Assembly (NCBI RefSeq): GCF_020700235.1
Contig: NZ_CP085302.1
Span: 434,001 to 498,000, forward strand
Direction of reading: 5' to 3'
Length of the DNA stretch: 64,000 nucleotides
From: Haladaptatus pallidirubidus
Lineage (GTDB): Archaea > Halobacteriota > Halobacteria > Halobacteriales > Haladaptataceae
This document shows, in pieces, positions 26,492 through 35,311 of the stretch. The stretch's first letter is position 1, and each line of letters begins with the position of its first letter. The notes beneath the pieces are model-generated. The model saw nothing but the letters and a program-made list of their open reading frames with translations, was not told the origin of the DNA and did no database searches. Both the position numbers and the translations under genes were made by a program.

Positions 26492-26783
26492 TCCAATCTT
26501 GACAGAGTAACACGAGCAGTGTTCTCAAATCTATCGGCCATCCTAAAATGACATATTTGTCATCTTGCTCGCTGCCTATAAATAGTGCAGAAAGGTTTAT
26601 CGTGCGTCAGCGAAAATAGAATTTCAATCGTGCTGACTATCCTTGACCATAGTTCAGAGATTATGGGCAAGTAGGAAAAAGAACGTGTACTTTCCACACC
26701 CTTGTTTTCGATGGGTTGGTAGGTGTATATCGGTGTGAAAATACGACGAGGCTTATTCCGACGCGACCACCGTTTATTTGGAG

Positions 26784-27596
26784 CTATTTGCTGAATTCGG
26801 TCAGTTGTTGGTTGAGTTTCTCTCTTTCCTCGTAGAAGAGTGCATGACCACTCTCCTCGAAGCGAACGAGCTCCGTGTCTTCGATCCCCTCGTGGAGCTT
26901 CTCTGCCGTCAACTCGAACGGACAGGCCTCGTCGTGCACACCATGACAGATGAGCGTTGGAACCGAGATATCTGCGAGGTCGGACCGAAGATCCATCTCG
27001 CCGACCGCCTCGATCGAATCGGCCATGGCTTGTGGTGACGATTCCATGCTCATATTCTGGAGCCAATCTTTCAGCTCGGGGCTCGGTGCAGAGTGAAACA
27101 TCGAGTCGGCGAAGTCACTACTGACCTTCGCTCGGTCCTCATAGCATCCCTGCGCAAGGTCCATGAATGCAGCTCCATCGACGCCTTCCGGAAAGTCCGG
27201 TTTTTCGGCCAATACAGGACTCGCGGCACCAAGCAGCGCCAATTTTGCCACGTGTTCTTCGTTATGGCGGCCCATATACCGGGTGACAACACCCCCACCC
27301 ATTGAAAAGCCCGCGAGTGTTACATCATCGACATCGAGTTCATCAAGAACCGCCTTCAGGTCGTCAGCGAACATGTCGAAGTCGTACTCGCTCCACGGTT
27401 TGCTCGACTGACCGTAGCCCCGGAGGTCGATACCGATACATCGGATATCATCCCTGGGGAGTTGGATGTACTGGTATTCGAACATCCTGTGGCTCAATGG
27501 CCACCCGTGTACGAATACGACCGGTGTACCTGATCCCCAATCCTGAACGAACAATTCCACCCCGTCCTCAACTTCGATTCGAGTCATGCTGACCAT
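26784..27596 (-). CDS. Alpha/beta hydrolase (non-heme chloroperoxidase-like)
   Basis: A 270-residue alpha/beta hydrolase. The oxyanion region PVVFVHGWPLSHRMFEYQ is near residue 30, the nucleophile is in LAGFSMGGGVVTRYMGRH (about residue 96), Asp is in CHGVHDEACPFE and His in RFEESGHALFYEE. The pattern fits cofactor-free haloperoxidases and general esterases; the substrate is unknown. ATG at 27596 or 27587 both fit. A head-to-head partial copy of its 3' part lies at 27660-27884. Confidence 0.85.
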   Translation of the reverse strand: MVSMTRIEVEDGVELFVQDWGSGTPVVFVHGWPLSHRMFEYQYIQLPRDDIRCIGIDLRGYGQSSKPWSEYDFDMFADDLKAVLDELDVDDVTLAGFSMGGGVVTRYMGRHNEEHVAKLALLGAASPVLAEKPDFPEGVDGAAFMDLAQGCYEDRAKVSSDFADSMFHSAPSPELKDWLQNMSMESSPQAMADSIEAVGEMDLRSDLADISVPTLICHGVHDEACPFELTAEKLHEGIEDTELVRFEESGHALFYEEREKLNQQLTEFSK

Positions 27597-27659
27597 TGGC
27601 TGGTCAACCGATGAGTATATATGTACTTTGGCAGTGTTACTTGCTGGTTGACTTGTGGA

Positions 27660-27884
27660 TTTTCATATAAAAAATTCATCAAATCAATTGTGGACGACAT
27701 TACAGTTCCAACACTGATTTGCCATGGCGTACAGGATCAAGTCGCGCCATTTGAGGTCACCGCCGAAGTTCTAGAGGATGGTATTGCAAACACGGAACTG
27801 GTTCGTTTTGAGGAGAGTGGGCATTCCCTCTTTTACGAAGAGAAAGAAAAACACAACAAAGAGCTAATGGATTTTGCCAATTAG
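27660..27884 (+). pseudogene. Inverted partial copy of the neighbouring alpha/beta hydrolase
   Basis: The frame encodes only the last 65 or so residues of the hydrolase at 26784: VDDITVPTLICHGVQDQVAP through LVRFEESGHSLFYEE and a lysine-rich tail. Roughly two-thirds of residues match the intact neighbour, and the Asp and His of the triad are kept, but the nucleophile half is absent. It points away from the intact gene, so it is an old inverted duplicate that lost its 5' two-thirds. Confidence 0.75.
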
Positions 27885-27914
27885 GAGAGAACTGGAGGTT
27901 GACTCAACCTTTTA

Positions 27915-28265
27915 TTAAGGTGCTTTGATATATCCATATCCTTCATTCTGCAACCGTGCTAGTTCACCAGAACCTGATGGAACTCCTTCCACACCAGTCA
28001 ACAACTCTTCATCAGTGACCCCCATCCCGCGGAGAGCATTCTGACATGCACGGAGTGAGACATCTTGATCAAGAAGATTATTGACCATCTCTGGGTTCGC
28101 TGCTGTCGCGCTCACGAACATTCGAACCCCAGCTGAATTTGCGACAATAACAACCTCATCATCTGGCGACGAAACGCTCTCATCTGTAAGGAGATTCAGC
28201 GCGTTCACCATTGCCTCTTGATAGTCTGATGGCTGGGCACTTGATACGTGAAATACGGTCTTCAT
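27915..28265 (-). CDS. DsrE-family protein
   Basis: A 116-residue protein of the DsrE/F-like fold: KTVFHVSSAQPSDYQEAMVN at the start, a VVIVANSAGVRMFVS strand-loop, LLDQDVSLRACQNALRGMGV with the characteristic single Cys (about residue 74), and GVEGVPSGSGELARLQNEGYGYIKAP at the end. This fold includes sulfur-relay proteins in which that Cys carries persulfide; many DsrE-like proteins of unknown role share it. It is a complete, single gene convergent with the hydrolase fragment and divergent from the cupin. Confidence 0.85.
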   Translation of the reverse strand: MKTVFHVSSAQPSDYQEAMVNALNLLTDESVSSPDDEVVIVANSAGVRMFVSATAANPEMVNNLLDQDVSLRACQNALRGMGVTDEELLTGVEGVPSGSGELARLQNEGYGYIKAP

Positions 28266-28382
28266 ACCTGTAACAGCACGTCTTAGAGGATCTTAGTGAT
28301 TGGCGTTTTTCTCACTTCTCTACCTTCTGAACCTCATGTTAATGATTAACATTGTTCGGGATGTTTGCCTGAAAGGGAAAGC

Positions 28383-28718
28383 ATGACTGACCCAACACCA
28401 GAAGAATACACAGCGTTTGTTACTCCAGAGAGTTCCGGTGAACGAACAACTTTCAACGGCTGCGAAATCCACGTTGTCCACCATGATGCGGGTACAGAGC
28501 GAGAAGCCCATACACATGGAGAGGAACACATCATCTTCATCCGATCTGGAACAATGCGGTGGGGAGTCGATGGAGAGACACACGAAACGACGCAAGGAGA
28601 TACAATTGTGACGCCAGCCAATGTGCCGCATAGTTGGGAAGTGATTGGTGACGATCCGGCCCGGGTTGTCTGCGTTACTGCTCCACCAGAACCAGACAGT
28701 GAGCCAGGTGAAACCTAG
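28383..28718 (+). CDS. Cupin-domain protein (paralogue of the 7218 gene)
   Basis: A 111-residue cupin beginning MTDPTPEEYTAFVT. Motif 1 is AHTHGEEHIIFIRSGTM (about residues 47-63) and motif 2 is QGDTIVTPANVPHSWEV. Both match the cupin at 7218-7586 nearly residue for residue, so the two are paralogues. A divalent metal is expected at the three His and one Glu. The substrate is unknown. It is divergent from the DsrE-like gene and shares its promoter region. Confidence 0.85.
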   Translation: MTDPTPEEYTAFVTPESSGERTTFNGCEIHVVHHDAGTEREAHTHGEEHIIFIRSGTMRWGVDGETHETTQGDTIVTPANVPHSWEVIGDDPARVVCVTAPPEPDSEPGET

Positions 28719-29183
28719 ATATTAAGCGCAAAGCACTCCGCAGCACGAACGAGAACAAGCATCCTCCGTCGTGGTGAGCAGATTCACGTCTTTTGTCGTT
28801 GGGTTCATCCTCCCGATGAACTAAAGTCCGGACTTGAAACTGGTGAGACAGTCTTTTCTCGCGAGTTTTTGAGGATAAATAACTGTGGAATGGAGCAACT
28901 AGTGTCGTCCTGTCCGTTTCCACTGCCGCTTATACTGCCCACAGGAAGTTAACCACCCAAAATCGCCGATTTTGAAAAATCGACCTCGCTGCCGTCGCAC
29001 GTTCTACTTCCATTATAGAATCAATCACGCATTTAGAAGCGGGCCGAATTCCCACATCTCAGACAATAAAGACGTATCTGAAATCGATGCTATCGAGGAG
29101 AGGATACCTCGAGAGTTACCAGTAGTTGGATCACACATTCAGTTTCTGTGCTGGAAATAAGGCTTTAAAACGCAGTGAGAGCA
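28719..29183. other. Intergenic, no gene seen
   Basis: About 465 bases with no protein-like frame; short frames here have no family character. No structured RNA or repeat was recognised. Confidence 0.45.
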
Positions 29184-29402
29184 CTATCGTTGCTCGTCTT
29201 GAAGGTGCTCAACGTGTGCTTCTAACCGACCGATCTTCCGTTCCATGCGGTCGAGGCGTTCGTCGACACTACCGCCCGACCGAACTCGAAGAATGAAGTA
29301 TCCGAGGCCACCGAGAACTCCAAAAAAGATAGACGCATACACGACAAGCATCAAGGCTATAAATAGGAGTCCAAAACCATCAACAAGCTGAAGCGGTATC
29401 AT
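29184..29402 (-). CDS. Small membrane protein with a coiled-coil tail
   Basis: A 72-residue protein with one long hydrophobic segment (residues 5-40, LVDGFGLLFIALMLVVYASI then FFGVLGGLGYFIL), possibly two short helices. An Arg-Ser-Gly-Gly linker leads to a charged heptad-like tail (DERLDRMERKIGRLEAHVEH). The layout suggests a membrane-anchored oligomerising protein with the coiled coil in the cytosol. No family was recognised. The gene stands alone between gene-free stretches. Confidence 0.65.
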   Translation of the reverse strand: MIPLQLVDGFGLLFIALMLVVYASIFFGVLGGLGYFILRVRSGGSVDERLDRMERKIGRLEAHVEHLQDEQR

Positions 29403-29746
29403 TAATTTAGATATAGTAACAAAACAATATAATAGTTGGCTCTGCTCTCATCACTGTCGTTAAGCTCTTCACCACCCGAGTCGGAGCGTCTGAAACGACT
29501 CAACCGTTTTGTACTACCCGTGTCCGAAGACAGTTCCAGGTGATTATCCTAACCAGTCCTGTCACAACTGTTTGGAATCACACGATAGACAAGAAGAGAA
29601 AACTTGGTACGAGAAACAGACGTTAGTATGGAATACTAACGCTGGTCGATCAAACTTAAACCTCAGAGATCGATGCGCTACTCTGCAAGCCGTAATGGTA
29701 TCGCGTGAAAATCTTCCTCGTATCTAATCCTTATCGCGAGAAGTAC
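29403..29746. other. Intergenic; 3' part duplicated at 63.8 kb
   Basis: No gene. The last 45 bases (GTGAAAATCTTCCTCGTATC at 29705, then CTTATCGCGAGAA) are nearly identical to bases starting at 63761 beyond the intact SprT gene, so they belong to the duplicated SprT tail region. Confidence 0.55.
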
Positions 29747-30230
29747 TTAAACGAAATTCGGTTTGTAGTTGTTACCTTCCTCAACACGGAGCAACCCGCC
29801 GTAATCGGAGCAACTGTACTTCTCAGGTGTTTGACGACCTTCGAGTGCTGATAGCGTGCGAGTCGTCCACCGCAATCTTCGCAAATCACCCACCAGTTCG
29901 GCGATGTGAACCGCTCGCAGTGCTGGGTTGTGTCGAGAGTATCGGTCCAACGGGCGAACGTTCGCCCGTGATCCGCTTTCCCGAACTCGTGGTACTGCCA
30001 GGCGTGAATGAGTTCGTGGCGGTCGGTTTTGCTGAATTGTTCCCACCTATGTTGTTCGTAGGCTTTCTAGGCCAGCGAGAATATGATCTCCTCTATTGTA
30101 AGATCATACTTCGTGACACCCGCTTGCCGTTGGGCTCGGTGTGAGATTTCCCAATCGATCGCTTCGACCGACAGGTTAGGGAAATGCTCGGCGGCGACGT
30201 CTGCCGCGTGCTGCTGTGCTCGGTCGAGTA
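29747..30230 (-). pseudogene. Broken SprT-like zinc metalloprotease
   Basis: Read on the minus strand in pieces: LLDRAQQHAADVAAEHFPNL then ISHRAQRQAGVTKYDLTIEE, a TAG stop near 30072, then HELIHAWQYHEFGKADHG (the HExxH protease motif) and NWWVICEDCGGRLARYQHSK of the zinc ribbon. A frameshift follows near 29830, leading to KYSCSDYGGLLRVEEG, where one zinc Cys is replaced by Tyr. So it carries a nonsense codon, a frameshift and a lost ligand. It is a degraded copy of the gene whose 3' end is at 63819. Its 5' end is joined to the PfkB fragment. Confidence 0.75.
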
Positions 30231-30241
30231 GGCCGCGCTCA

Positions 30242-30730
30242 GTCGTCGGTGAAACACTGGTGGATTTCGTGCCCGATCGACCAGGTCAACTGAAGACGGT
30301 AGGTTCGTTCACCCGCCGAGCAGGTGGTGCGCCAACAAACGTTACTGTTCGTTTATCCGTCCTCGACCAAACACTATGGTTTTGGACGCGATTGAGTGAC
30401 GACACATTTGGCGAGTTCCTGTACGAGACCCTAATGCAGTTCGAAATTCCTGATCGGTTCATCACTCGTGACGACAAGGCTGCAACGACACTCGCCTTCA
30501 CCGGTCACGATAAGCAATCCGACCGATCATTCAGCTTTTATCGCGATCAAACTGCTGATACCCGGTTTCAGACATGTGTTGTCCCCAACGAGGTGTTGCA
30601 GCAAATTACGTGTGTGTATGTGGCGTCGTACTTGCAAGTGAACCGTCTCGAAGTGCAGTAATCAATTTAATCGAGAGGGCTGACGAGTGTGGCTGTACGT
30701 TTTATCTCGGTCCAAATTTTCGACCAGAAC
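30242..30730 (+). pseudogene. PfkB-family sugar kinase fragment
   Basis: The plus-strand frame opens VVGETLVDFVPDRPGQLKTV, then GSFTRRAGGAPTNVTVRLSV, LWFWTRLSDDTFGEFLYETL, and TTLAFTGHDKQSDRSFSFYR with DQTADTRFQ, the N-terminal half of a fructokinase-like enzyme. Near 30625 the homology shifts frame (VVLASEPSRSAVINLIERAD, then CTFYLGPNFRPE) and is lost after 30730, before the C-terminal GAGD active-site region. No start codon remains. It is a truncated, frameshifted remnant placed back to back with the SprT remnant. Confidence 0.75.
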
Positions 30731-30840
30731 GTAACTCTCGTCAATATTTCACACACCATATTCCTTGATGTTTTCACAGGTAGACTCCAGATGCCAAATT
30801 TCAATAACAGAAATAATGTCGTCGTAGTTACTTCCAGCTC

Positions 30841-32541
30841 CTAATAGAAGTTTAGTTCAATTTCGTGGAAAAACGTCGATTGATCCGCCGTGGCCTGGGA
30901 TTTCGGCGTTGGCGGTACGTCCCGTTTGTGCTGTGTTTTAATGTTCCACTCTGCGTACTGTTTCACCGTCTCGATATCGAGATCGAGTAGAGACGCAGTT
31001 CGATCCATTCCGAGATTCCCGTCGACCAAACACGCCAGTACCTCATCGAGCGTTCCGTACGGTGCACCGAGATCGTCCTCGTCGGTCTGCCCAGCTCGGA
31101 ACCCCGCCGTGGCGGGTTGGTCGATAACTGCCTCGGGGAGACCCAAATACCGGGCAAGCGCCCACACTTCCGTTTTGTAGAGTTTTCCTAACGGTTGCAG
31201 GTCAACACCACCGTCACCATACTTGGTAAAGTATCCGAGCCACCGTTCCGTCTGATTTGAGGTTCCAAGAACCAGCCGTGACATCGTGTTGGCCGCGTAG
31301 TACGCACACGCCATCCGAACGCGTGCGACGAGATTTCCGAGTTCTCTCGTCCCGGCGGTTTGGGTCAAGTGATGCGGGAGCTGTTTCTCAATCTCTGAGA
31401 CCAGCGGATGGATATTCACGTGGGTGTAGTCAATCCCGAGATCAATGACGAGTGAGCAGGGATCGACCGTCCCAACGTCAGTCCCCTTGTGACAGGGGAG
31501 GTGAAGGCCATAGACGTTCTCCGAACCAAGTGCTTCGACCGCGAGCACAGTTGCCACACTCGAATCCAATCCGCCACTCATGTTGACGACCACTCCCTTA
31601 GCTCCAGTCGTCCTCACGTACTCCCGAATGTACGTCGTCAACCGGTCAGCGAGGGCCGCAATCTCGTCTCGGGTCGTCGTGAACGTTGGCTGTGGGTCGG
31701 AGTCCGGCACGTACCGGGTCGGTGTCGGTGGGCGAGACCGCTTATGTGCCGTTTGGATGACCTGCCAAGCGTATTTCTGAACACGGTCTGGATCGATATC
31801 TAGAATTCTGGCCGTTGCCGAGACATCGTGTTTTTCATCCACAAGCGTTTCAAGAATACGGTCGAGCGTCTCGTACGACGCGCCGAGGTCGTATTCGTCC
31901 GTCTGGCCAGCCCAGAATCCCGCCGTCGGGGGTTTTTCAATAATTGCCGACGGGACACCGAGATCGGTAGCCAGCGTTCGGACTTCCGTTTTATAGTAAT
32001 CGCCGAGCGGGAGGACATCTGCACCCCCATCGCCGTACTTCGTGAAATAGCCGAGAAGGCGCTCCGACCGGTTGCTTGTCCCGACGACAAGCTGTGACGT
32101 CGCGTTAGCGGCAAAGTACGCACATGCCATCCGAAGACGGGCTGCTAGATTCCCAACCGCGTATTTATCACCGCCGGGAGCGATCTCCGATGCAAGTTTC
32201 TGTTCGAAGACCCCGAGGATTGGTTGGAGTGAAATCATCTCGTGATCGATACCGAGATCAGACGCTAATTGTTTCGCATCCAGGGTATTTACGGACTGAT
32301 TCTCGACAGTTGGCATGAGGAGGCCGAAAACGTGCTCTGTTCCGAGTGCGTCGGCAGCGAGCGCCGCAGTTGTCGATGAATCGACACCGCCACTCATCGC
32401 AACAATGACACCATCAGCATCGGCGTCGCTGACCGTGTCCTGAAGGAGGGTCGCTGCGTGCTCGTGCATATTGTCGGATGTTAGTTGTTCATGGTTGCGA
32501 TTCGTAGTGAGTTCAGTGTGTCGAGATTGATGTATTGCCAT
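30841..32541 (-). CDS. Tandem NAD synthetase (two NadE domains fused)
   Basis: A 566-residue protein consisting of two complete ammonia-dependent NadE domains. Domain 1 has the PP-loop SGGVDSS at residues 50-56, NLAARLRMACAYFAAN, GTSNRSERLLGYFTKYGDGG and TAGFWAGQTDEYDLG. Domain 2 repeats these as SGGLDSS at 322-328, NLVARVRMACAYYAAN, GTSNQTERWLGYFTKYGDGG and TAGFRAGQTDEDDLG. Both keep ATP and deamido-NAD binding motifs. NadE normally acts as a homodimer of about 265-residue chains, so the fusion could be a one-chain dimer. There is no glutaminase domain, so free ammonia is the expected donor. It follows a degenerate NadE gene by two bases, downstream of amt-glnK. Confidence 0.85.
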   Translation of the reverse strand: MAIHQSRHTELTTNRNHEQLTSDNMHEHAATLLQDTVSDADADGVIVAMSGGVDSSTTAALAADALGTEHVFGLLMPTVENQSVNTLDAKQLASDLGIDHEMISLQPILGVFEQKLASEIAPGGDKYAVGNLAARLRMACAYFAANATSQLVVGTSNRSERLLGYFTKYGDGGADVLPLGDYYKTEVRTLATDLGVPSAIIEKPPTAGFWAGQTDEYDLGASYETLDRILETLVDEKHDVSATARILDIDPDRVQKYAWQVIQTAHKRSRPPTPTRYVPDSDPQPTFTTTRDEIAALADRLTTYIREYVRTTGAKGVVVNMSGGLDSSVATVLAVEALGSENVYGLHLPCHKGTDVGTVDPCSLVIDLGIDYTHVNIHPLVSEIEKQLPHHLTQTAGTRELGNLVARVRMACAYYAANTMSRLVLGTSNQTERWLGYFTKYGDGGVDLQPLGKLYKTEVWALARYLGLPEAVIDQPATAGFRAGQTDEDDLGAPYGTLDEVLACLVDGNLGMDRTASLLDLDIETVKQYAEWNIKTQHKRDVPPTPKSQATADQSTFFHEIELNFY

Positions 32542-32543
32542 TC

Positions 32544-33494
32544 TCAGATACCTCCCACTGGTGGCGAGTCTCTCTTCGGTATCGGTGGTGTTTCGTGATG
32601 CTGTACTCGTCGTGCGTATCGGACGGCAACATGCCCGACGAAAGTGGGTTCCACGCCAAGTGTTTCGGCTGTTTGTTCGATTCCGGCCCCGTTATCGACT
32701 AACTTCCATAAAATCATATCGATAGTTTCAGTCGTGATCCGACAGTCGGACTCCCCAACCTGCGTGAACCAGGGGATGTTACTGGTAGTAGACTCGTTAC
32801 GCTTCGTTGGAACATCGAGATATTGGGCGATGTCTCGGACTTCTGTTCGATACAGATCACCGAACGGGAGGAGATCGACACTCCTTCCCCTAGCAAATAT
32901 AGTGGAATCGCGCAACATCGTTGTCCGATTCTCTGCTCCAAGTGCGAGTCGTGACGTTGCCTTTGCCTCGACAAATGCCGCCAACTTCCCGACGCGTCTC
33001 GCGACAGTTCCACGGAACACCGTGGAGTTCTCACAATTGTCACTTGTTTGTACGCGTTCTCTCTGTGGACACAAGTTCGAGAGCGTTTCTGACGAGGCGA
33101 ACCGCCGTACTTCTGTGAAAATGGTCTGCGTGAGTGCCTCAACGAACGGCGTGATATCCAATGTTCGATGCGTGATGTCGAGATCAGCCGCCACGTGGTG
33201 TGTAGCCGAGAGGTTTCCGTCAAGATTTGAACCGGTTGACAGGACGAGGCCATACACTGACTCAGGATTGAGCGCTTTCACGGCGAGCGTGGCAGCAACC
33301 GTCGAATCGACATCTCCGGACAAGGTCACGACGACGCCGTCAACATCGGTATCAGCAATAACCTGTTTAATGAAGGTTAGCCGTTCACGGACGGTTGTTT
33401 GGGGATCGATGAGTGCGGGTTGGGCGAAATTAGTAGGGTATTCGCAGGATTGGACTGTACGGGACATATTGGTGAATTGGTTATTGGATTGCAT
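32544..33494 (-). CDS. Degenerate NadE-like protein
   Basis: A 316-residue relative of NAD synthetase. The PP-loop is altered but keeps Ser and Asp (SGDVDST at residues 59-65). The helix after it, the VARRVGKLAAFVEAKATSRL segment and DLLPFGDLYRTEVRDIAQYL remain. The family's GTxNRSE...TKYGDG loop has become GAENRTTMLRDSTIFARG, and the AGLxxGQTDE substrate loop is replaced by SNIPWFTQVGESDCRI. A roughly 20-residue insertion (CPQRERVQTSDNCENS) lies in the middle. It probably does not make NAD and may be a regulatory or partner subunit of the fused NadE directly downstream (2 bases apart). Confidence 0.75.
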   Translation of the reverse strand: MQSNNQFTNMSRTVQSCEYPTNFAQPALIDPQTTVRERLTFIKQVIADTDVDGVVVTLSGDVDSTVAATLAVKALNPESVYGLVLSTGSNLDGNLSATHHVAADLDITHRTLDITPFVEALTQTIFTEVRRFASSETLSNLCPQRERVQTSDNCENSTVFRGTVARRVGKLAAFVEAKATSRLALGAENRTTMLRDSTIFARGRSVDLLPFGDLYRTEVRDIAQYLDVPTKRNESTTSNIPWFTQVGESDCRITTETIDMILWKLVDNGAGIEQTAETLGVEPTFVGHVAVRYARRVQHHETPPIPKRDSPPVGGI

Positions 33495-33588
33495 TTCGTC
33501 TGGTCTTCTAATGTAACGACTCAGTGGCGATCTGGATGGGGATTTTGATGGTCATACTTTGCGGTTCGTCTTCCCCAGTAGTGGCGTG

Positions 33589-33948
33589 TCAGACGGCTTC
33601 TGTTCCGCTCTTTCCGGTGCGGACTTGGATCGCATCCGTAACGGGGAGCACGAAGATTTTACCATCGCCTGGTTCGCCAGTGTAGGCCGCCTCACGGAGG
33701 GCCTCTACCATGTCTTCGACTGGCGTGTCTGCAACGACACATTCGATCTTCACCTTCTGATGGAGGTCGACCGTATACTCTTCACCACGCCACTGTTCAG
33801 TTTTCGCTGGTTGGCTTCCCCGCCCACTCACGTGTGTAACTGTGAGACTTGGTGCACCGACCTCGGCAAGAGCTAGTTTCACATCAGTTAGTTTGTCTGG
33901 CCGGACGATTGCCATCACGAGTTTGATGTCGGTGTCCATGTCAGTCAT
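33589..33948 (-). CDS. glnK: PII nitrogen regulatory protein GlnK
   Basis: A 119-residue PII protein. KLVMAIVRPDKLTDVKLALAEVGAPSLTVT opens the ferredoxin-like fold, and the T-loop GRGSQPAKTEQWRGEEYTVD keeps the Tyr equivalent to residue 51 of bacterial PII. KVKIECVVAD and AAYTGEPGDGKIFVLPV (B-loop) complete it. PII trimers bind ATP, ADP and 2-oxoglutarate and plug the Amt channel when nitrogen is ample. Its start overlaps the end of amt by 8 bases, so the two are coupled. Two NadE-like genes follow on the same strand after 94 bases. Confidence 0.93.
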   Translation of the reverse strand: MTDMDTDIKLVMAIVRPDKLTDVKLALAEVGAPSLTVTHVSGRGSQPAKTEQWRGEEYTVDLHQKVKIECVVADTPVEDMVEALREAAYTGEPGDGKIFVLPVTDAIQVRTGKSGTEAV

Positions 33949-35311
33949 CGTCAGTTACCTCCACGTCGTTCGCGCCACCATCGGTGGTGATCGCCCCTCT
34001 TTCGCTGGCTCCAGACCGGGTTGTCCCCGTCTCACCAGTTGTTCCCTCAATGAATTCGGGATAGGCAGTGTACCCGTGCTCACTACGGTCGAGACCGAGT
34101 GCCTCGACGTCGTCATCGACACGGAGTCCAACCGTCACATCGGCGAGCTTGAAGACGAACCAGGTCGTGACGATGGTCCAGAGTGCAATGACACCGATTC
34201 CGATTGTCTGCATTGTAAGTTGGATCACTGAGAACCCACTGACCGCAAACACTGGAATCAACCAGGTGCCGATCGCACCAGCACTTCCGTGCACGGCAAA
34301 CACACCACAGACATCGTCAATTTTGAGCGAATCGACCACCCAGCGATACACAAGGGGGGTCTGGACGCCGCCGATCACCCCGAGGATGAGTCCACCGTAC
34401 CACGTGACGTGGGGAACTGCCCCGGTGACGGCGACCAAGCCGGCAAGGAGGCCGTTGGCCGTGAACAGCGGATCGGGCTTCCCCTCGGTATACGTCGTCG
34501 TGAGCGCAGCAGCAACCGCGCCGGCACCCATGCCAAGCGTGGTGTTCAAGGCAACACGGCCCAGCGCTGCTCCCATGAAGGAGAGCGTGCCATCTTCGAC
34601 CGCGAGTACCGTTGCTTGCGTCCCAACGTTGAAGCCGTACCAGCCGAAAGCGAGGATGAACGTCCCTAGGACGGCGAACGTGATCGAGTGACCGGGTATC
34701 GGTTCGCTCTCTCCGTCGTCATTGAACCGACCGCGACGCGGCCCAACCATCCACGCGCCCACTAGCCCGGCGATGCCGCCCAGCATGTGGACGACCGTGG
34801 CGCCCGCGAAGTCAAGGTAGCCGACGCCAAGAGCTTGGCCGATATAGCCGCTCGACGAAAGCAACCCGCCACCCCATGCGAATCCTTGGATGACGGGATA
34901 GATGACCGCGGTTAACCCGATCGAGTAGAACACGTACGCTTTGAATTTAATTCGCTCAGCGACTGCTCCACTGACGATGGTCGCGGCAGTCATCGCGAAG
35001 ACTGCCCCGAAGAGCCAATCGATCCACGCATTCGCATCTGAAATGTAGCCGAACGACTCCGCGAGCGACATCGAACCCGGTGCGGTGAGTCCGCCGGCGA
35101 TGCCAGCGATGCCAAGTCCGACGAGGAAGTACACGATGACACCCATTCCCCAGTCCATGAGATTCTTCATGAGTACGTTGGCGACGTTCTTGGCACGAAC
35201 CTGGCCAGCTTCGAGCAGTGCGAAGCCAGGCTGCATGAAGAAGATGAGAAACGACACGGTCAGTACCCAGACGGTGTTGATACCACTGGACAATGTACTC
35301 AGATCAACCAT
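33941..35311 (-). CDS. amt: Ammonium transporter Amt
   Basis: A 456-residue, eleven-helix ammonium channel. Family signatures are seen: FLIFFMQPGFALLEAGQVRAKN at the start, DFAGATVVHMLGGIAGLVGA with the first pore His, GWYGFNVG, and DDVCGVFAVHGSAGAIGTWL with the second pore His. The cytosolic tail YTAYPEF followed by a Thr/Gly-rich end is normal. It overlaps both the upstream small gene and the downstream glnK by 8 bases, so the three are one operon. It is expected in the membrane, regulated by GlnK binding. Confidence 0.95.
   Translation of the reverse strand: MVDLSTLSSGINTVWVLTVSFLIFFMQPGFALLEAGQVRAKNVANVLMKNLMDWGMGVIVYFLVGLGIAGIAGGLTAPGSMSLAESFGYISDANAWIDWLFGAVFAMTAATIVSGAVAERIKFKAYVFYSIGLTAVIYPVIQGFAWGGGLLSSSGYIGQALGVGYLDFAGATVVHMLGGIAGLVGAWMVGPRRGRFNDDGESEPIPGHSITFAVLGTFILAFGWYGFNVGTQATVLAVEDGTLSFMGAALGRVALNTTLGMGAGAVAAALTTTYTEGKPDPLFTANGLLAGLVAVTGAVPHVTWYGGLILGVIGGVQTPLVYRWVVDSLKIDDVCGVFAVHGSAGAIGTWLIPVFAVSGFSVIQLTMQTIGIGVIALWTIVTTWFVFKLADVTVGLRVDDDVEALGLDRSEHGYTAYPEFIEGTTGETGTTRSGASERGAITTDGGANDVEVTDDD

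Noticed and set aside
29509..29727. 72-codon plus-strand frame with a Cys-x-x-Cys
   Set aside because: Isolated CHNC motif only; the 3' half lies on the duplicated SprT downstream flank, so it is not a conserved coding unit.
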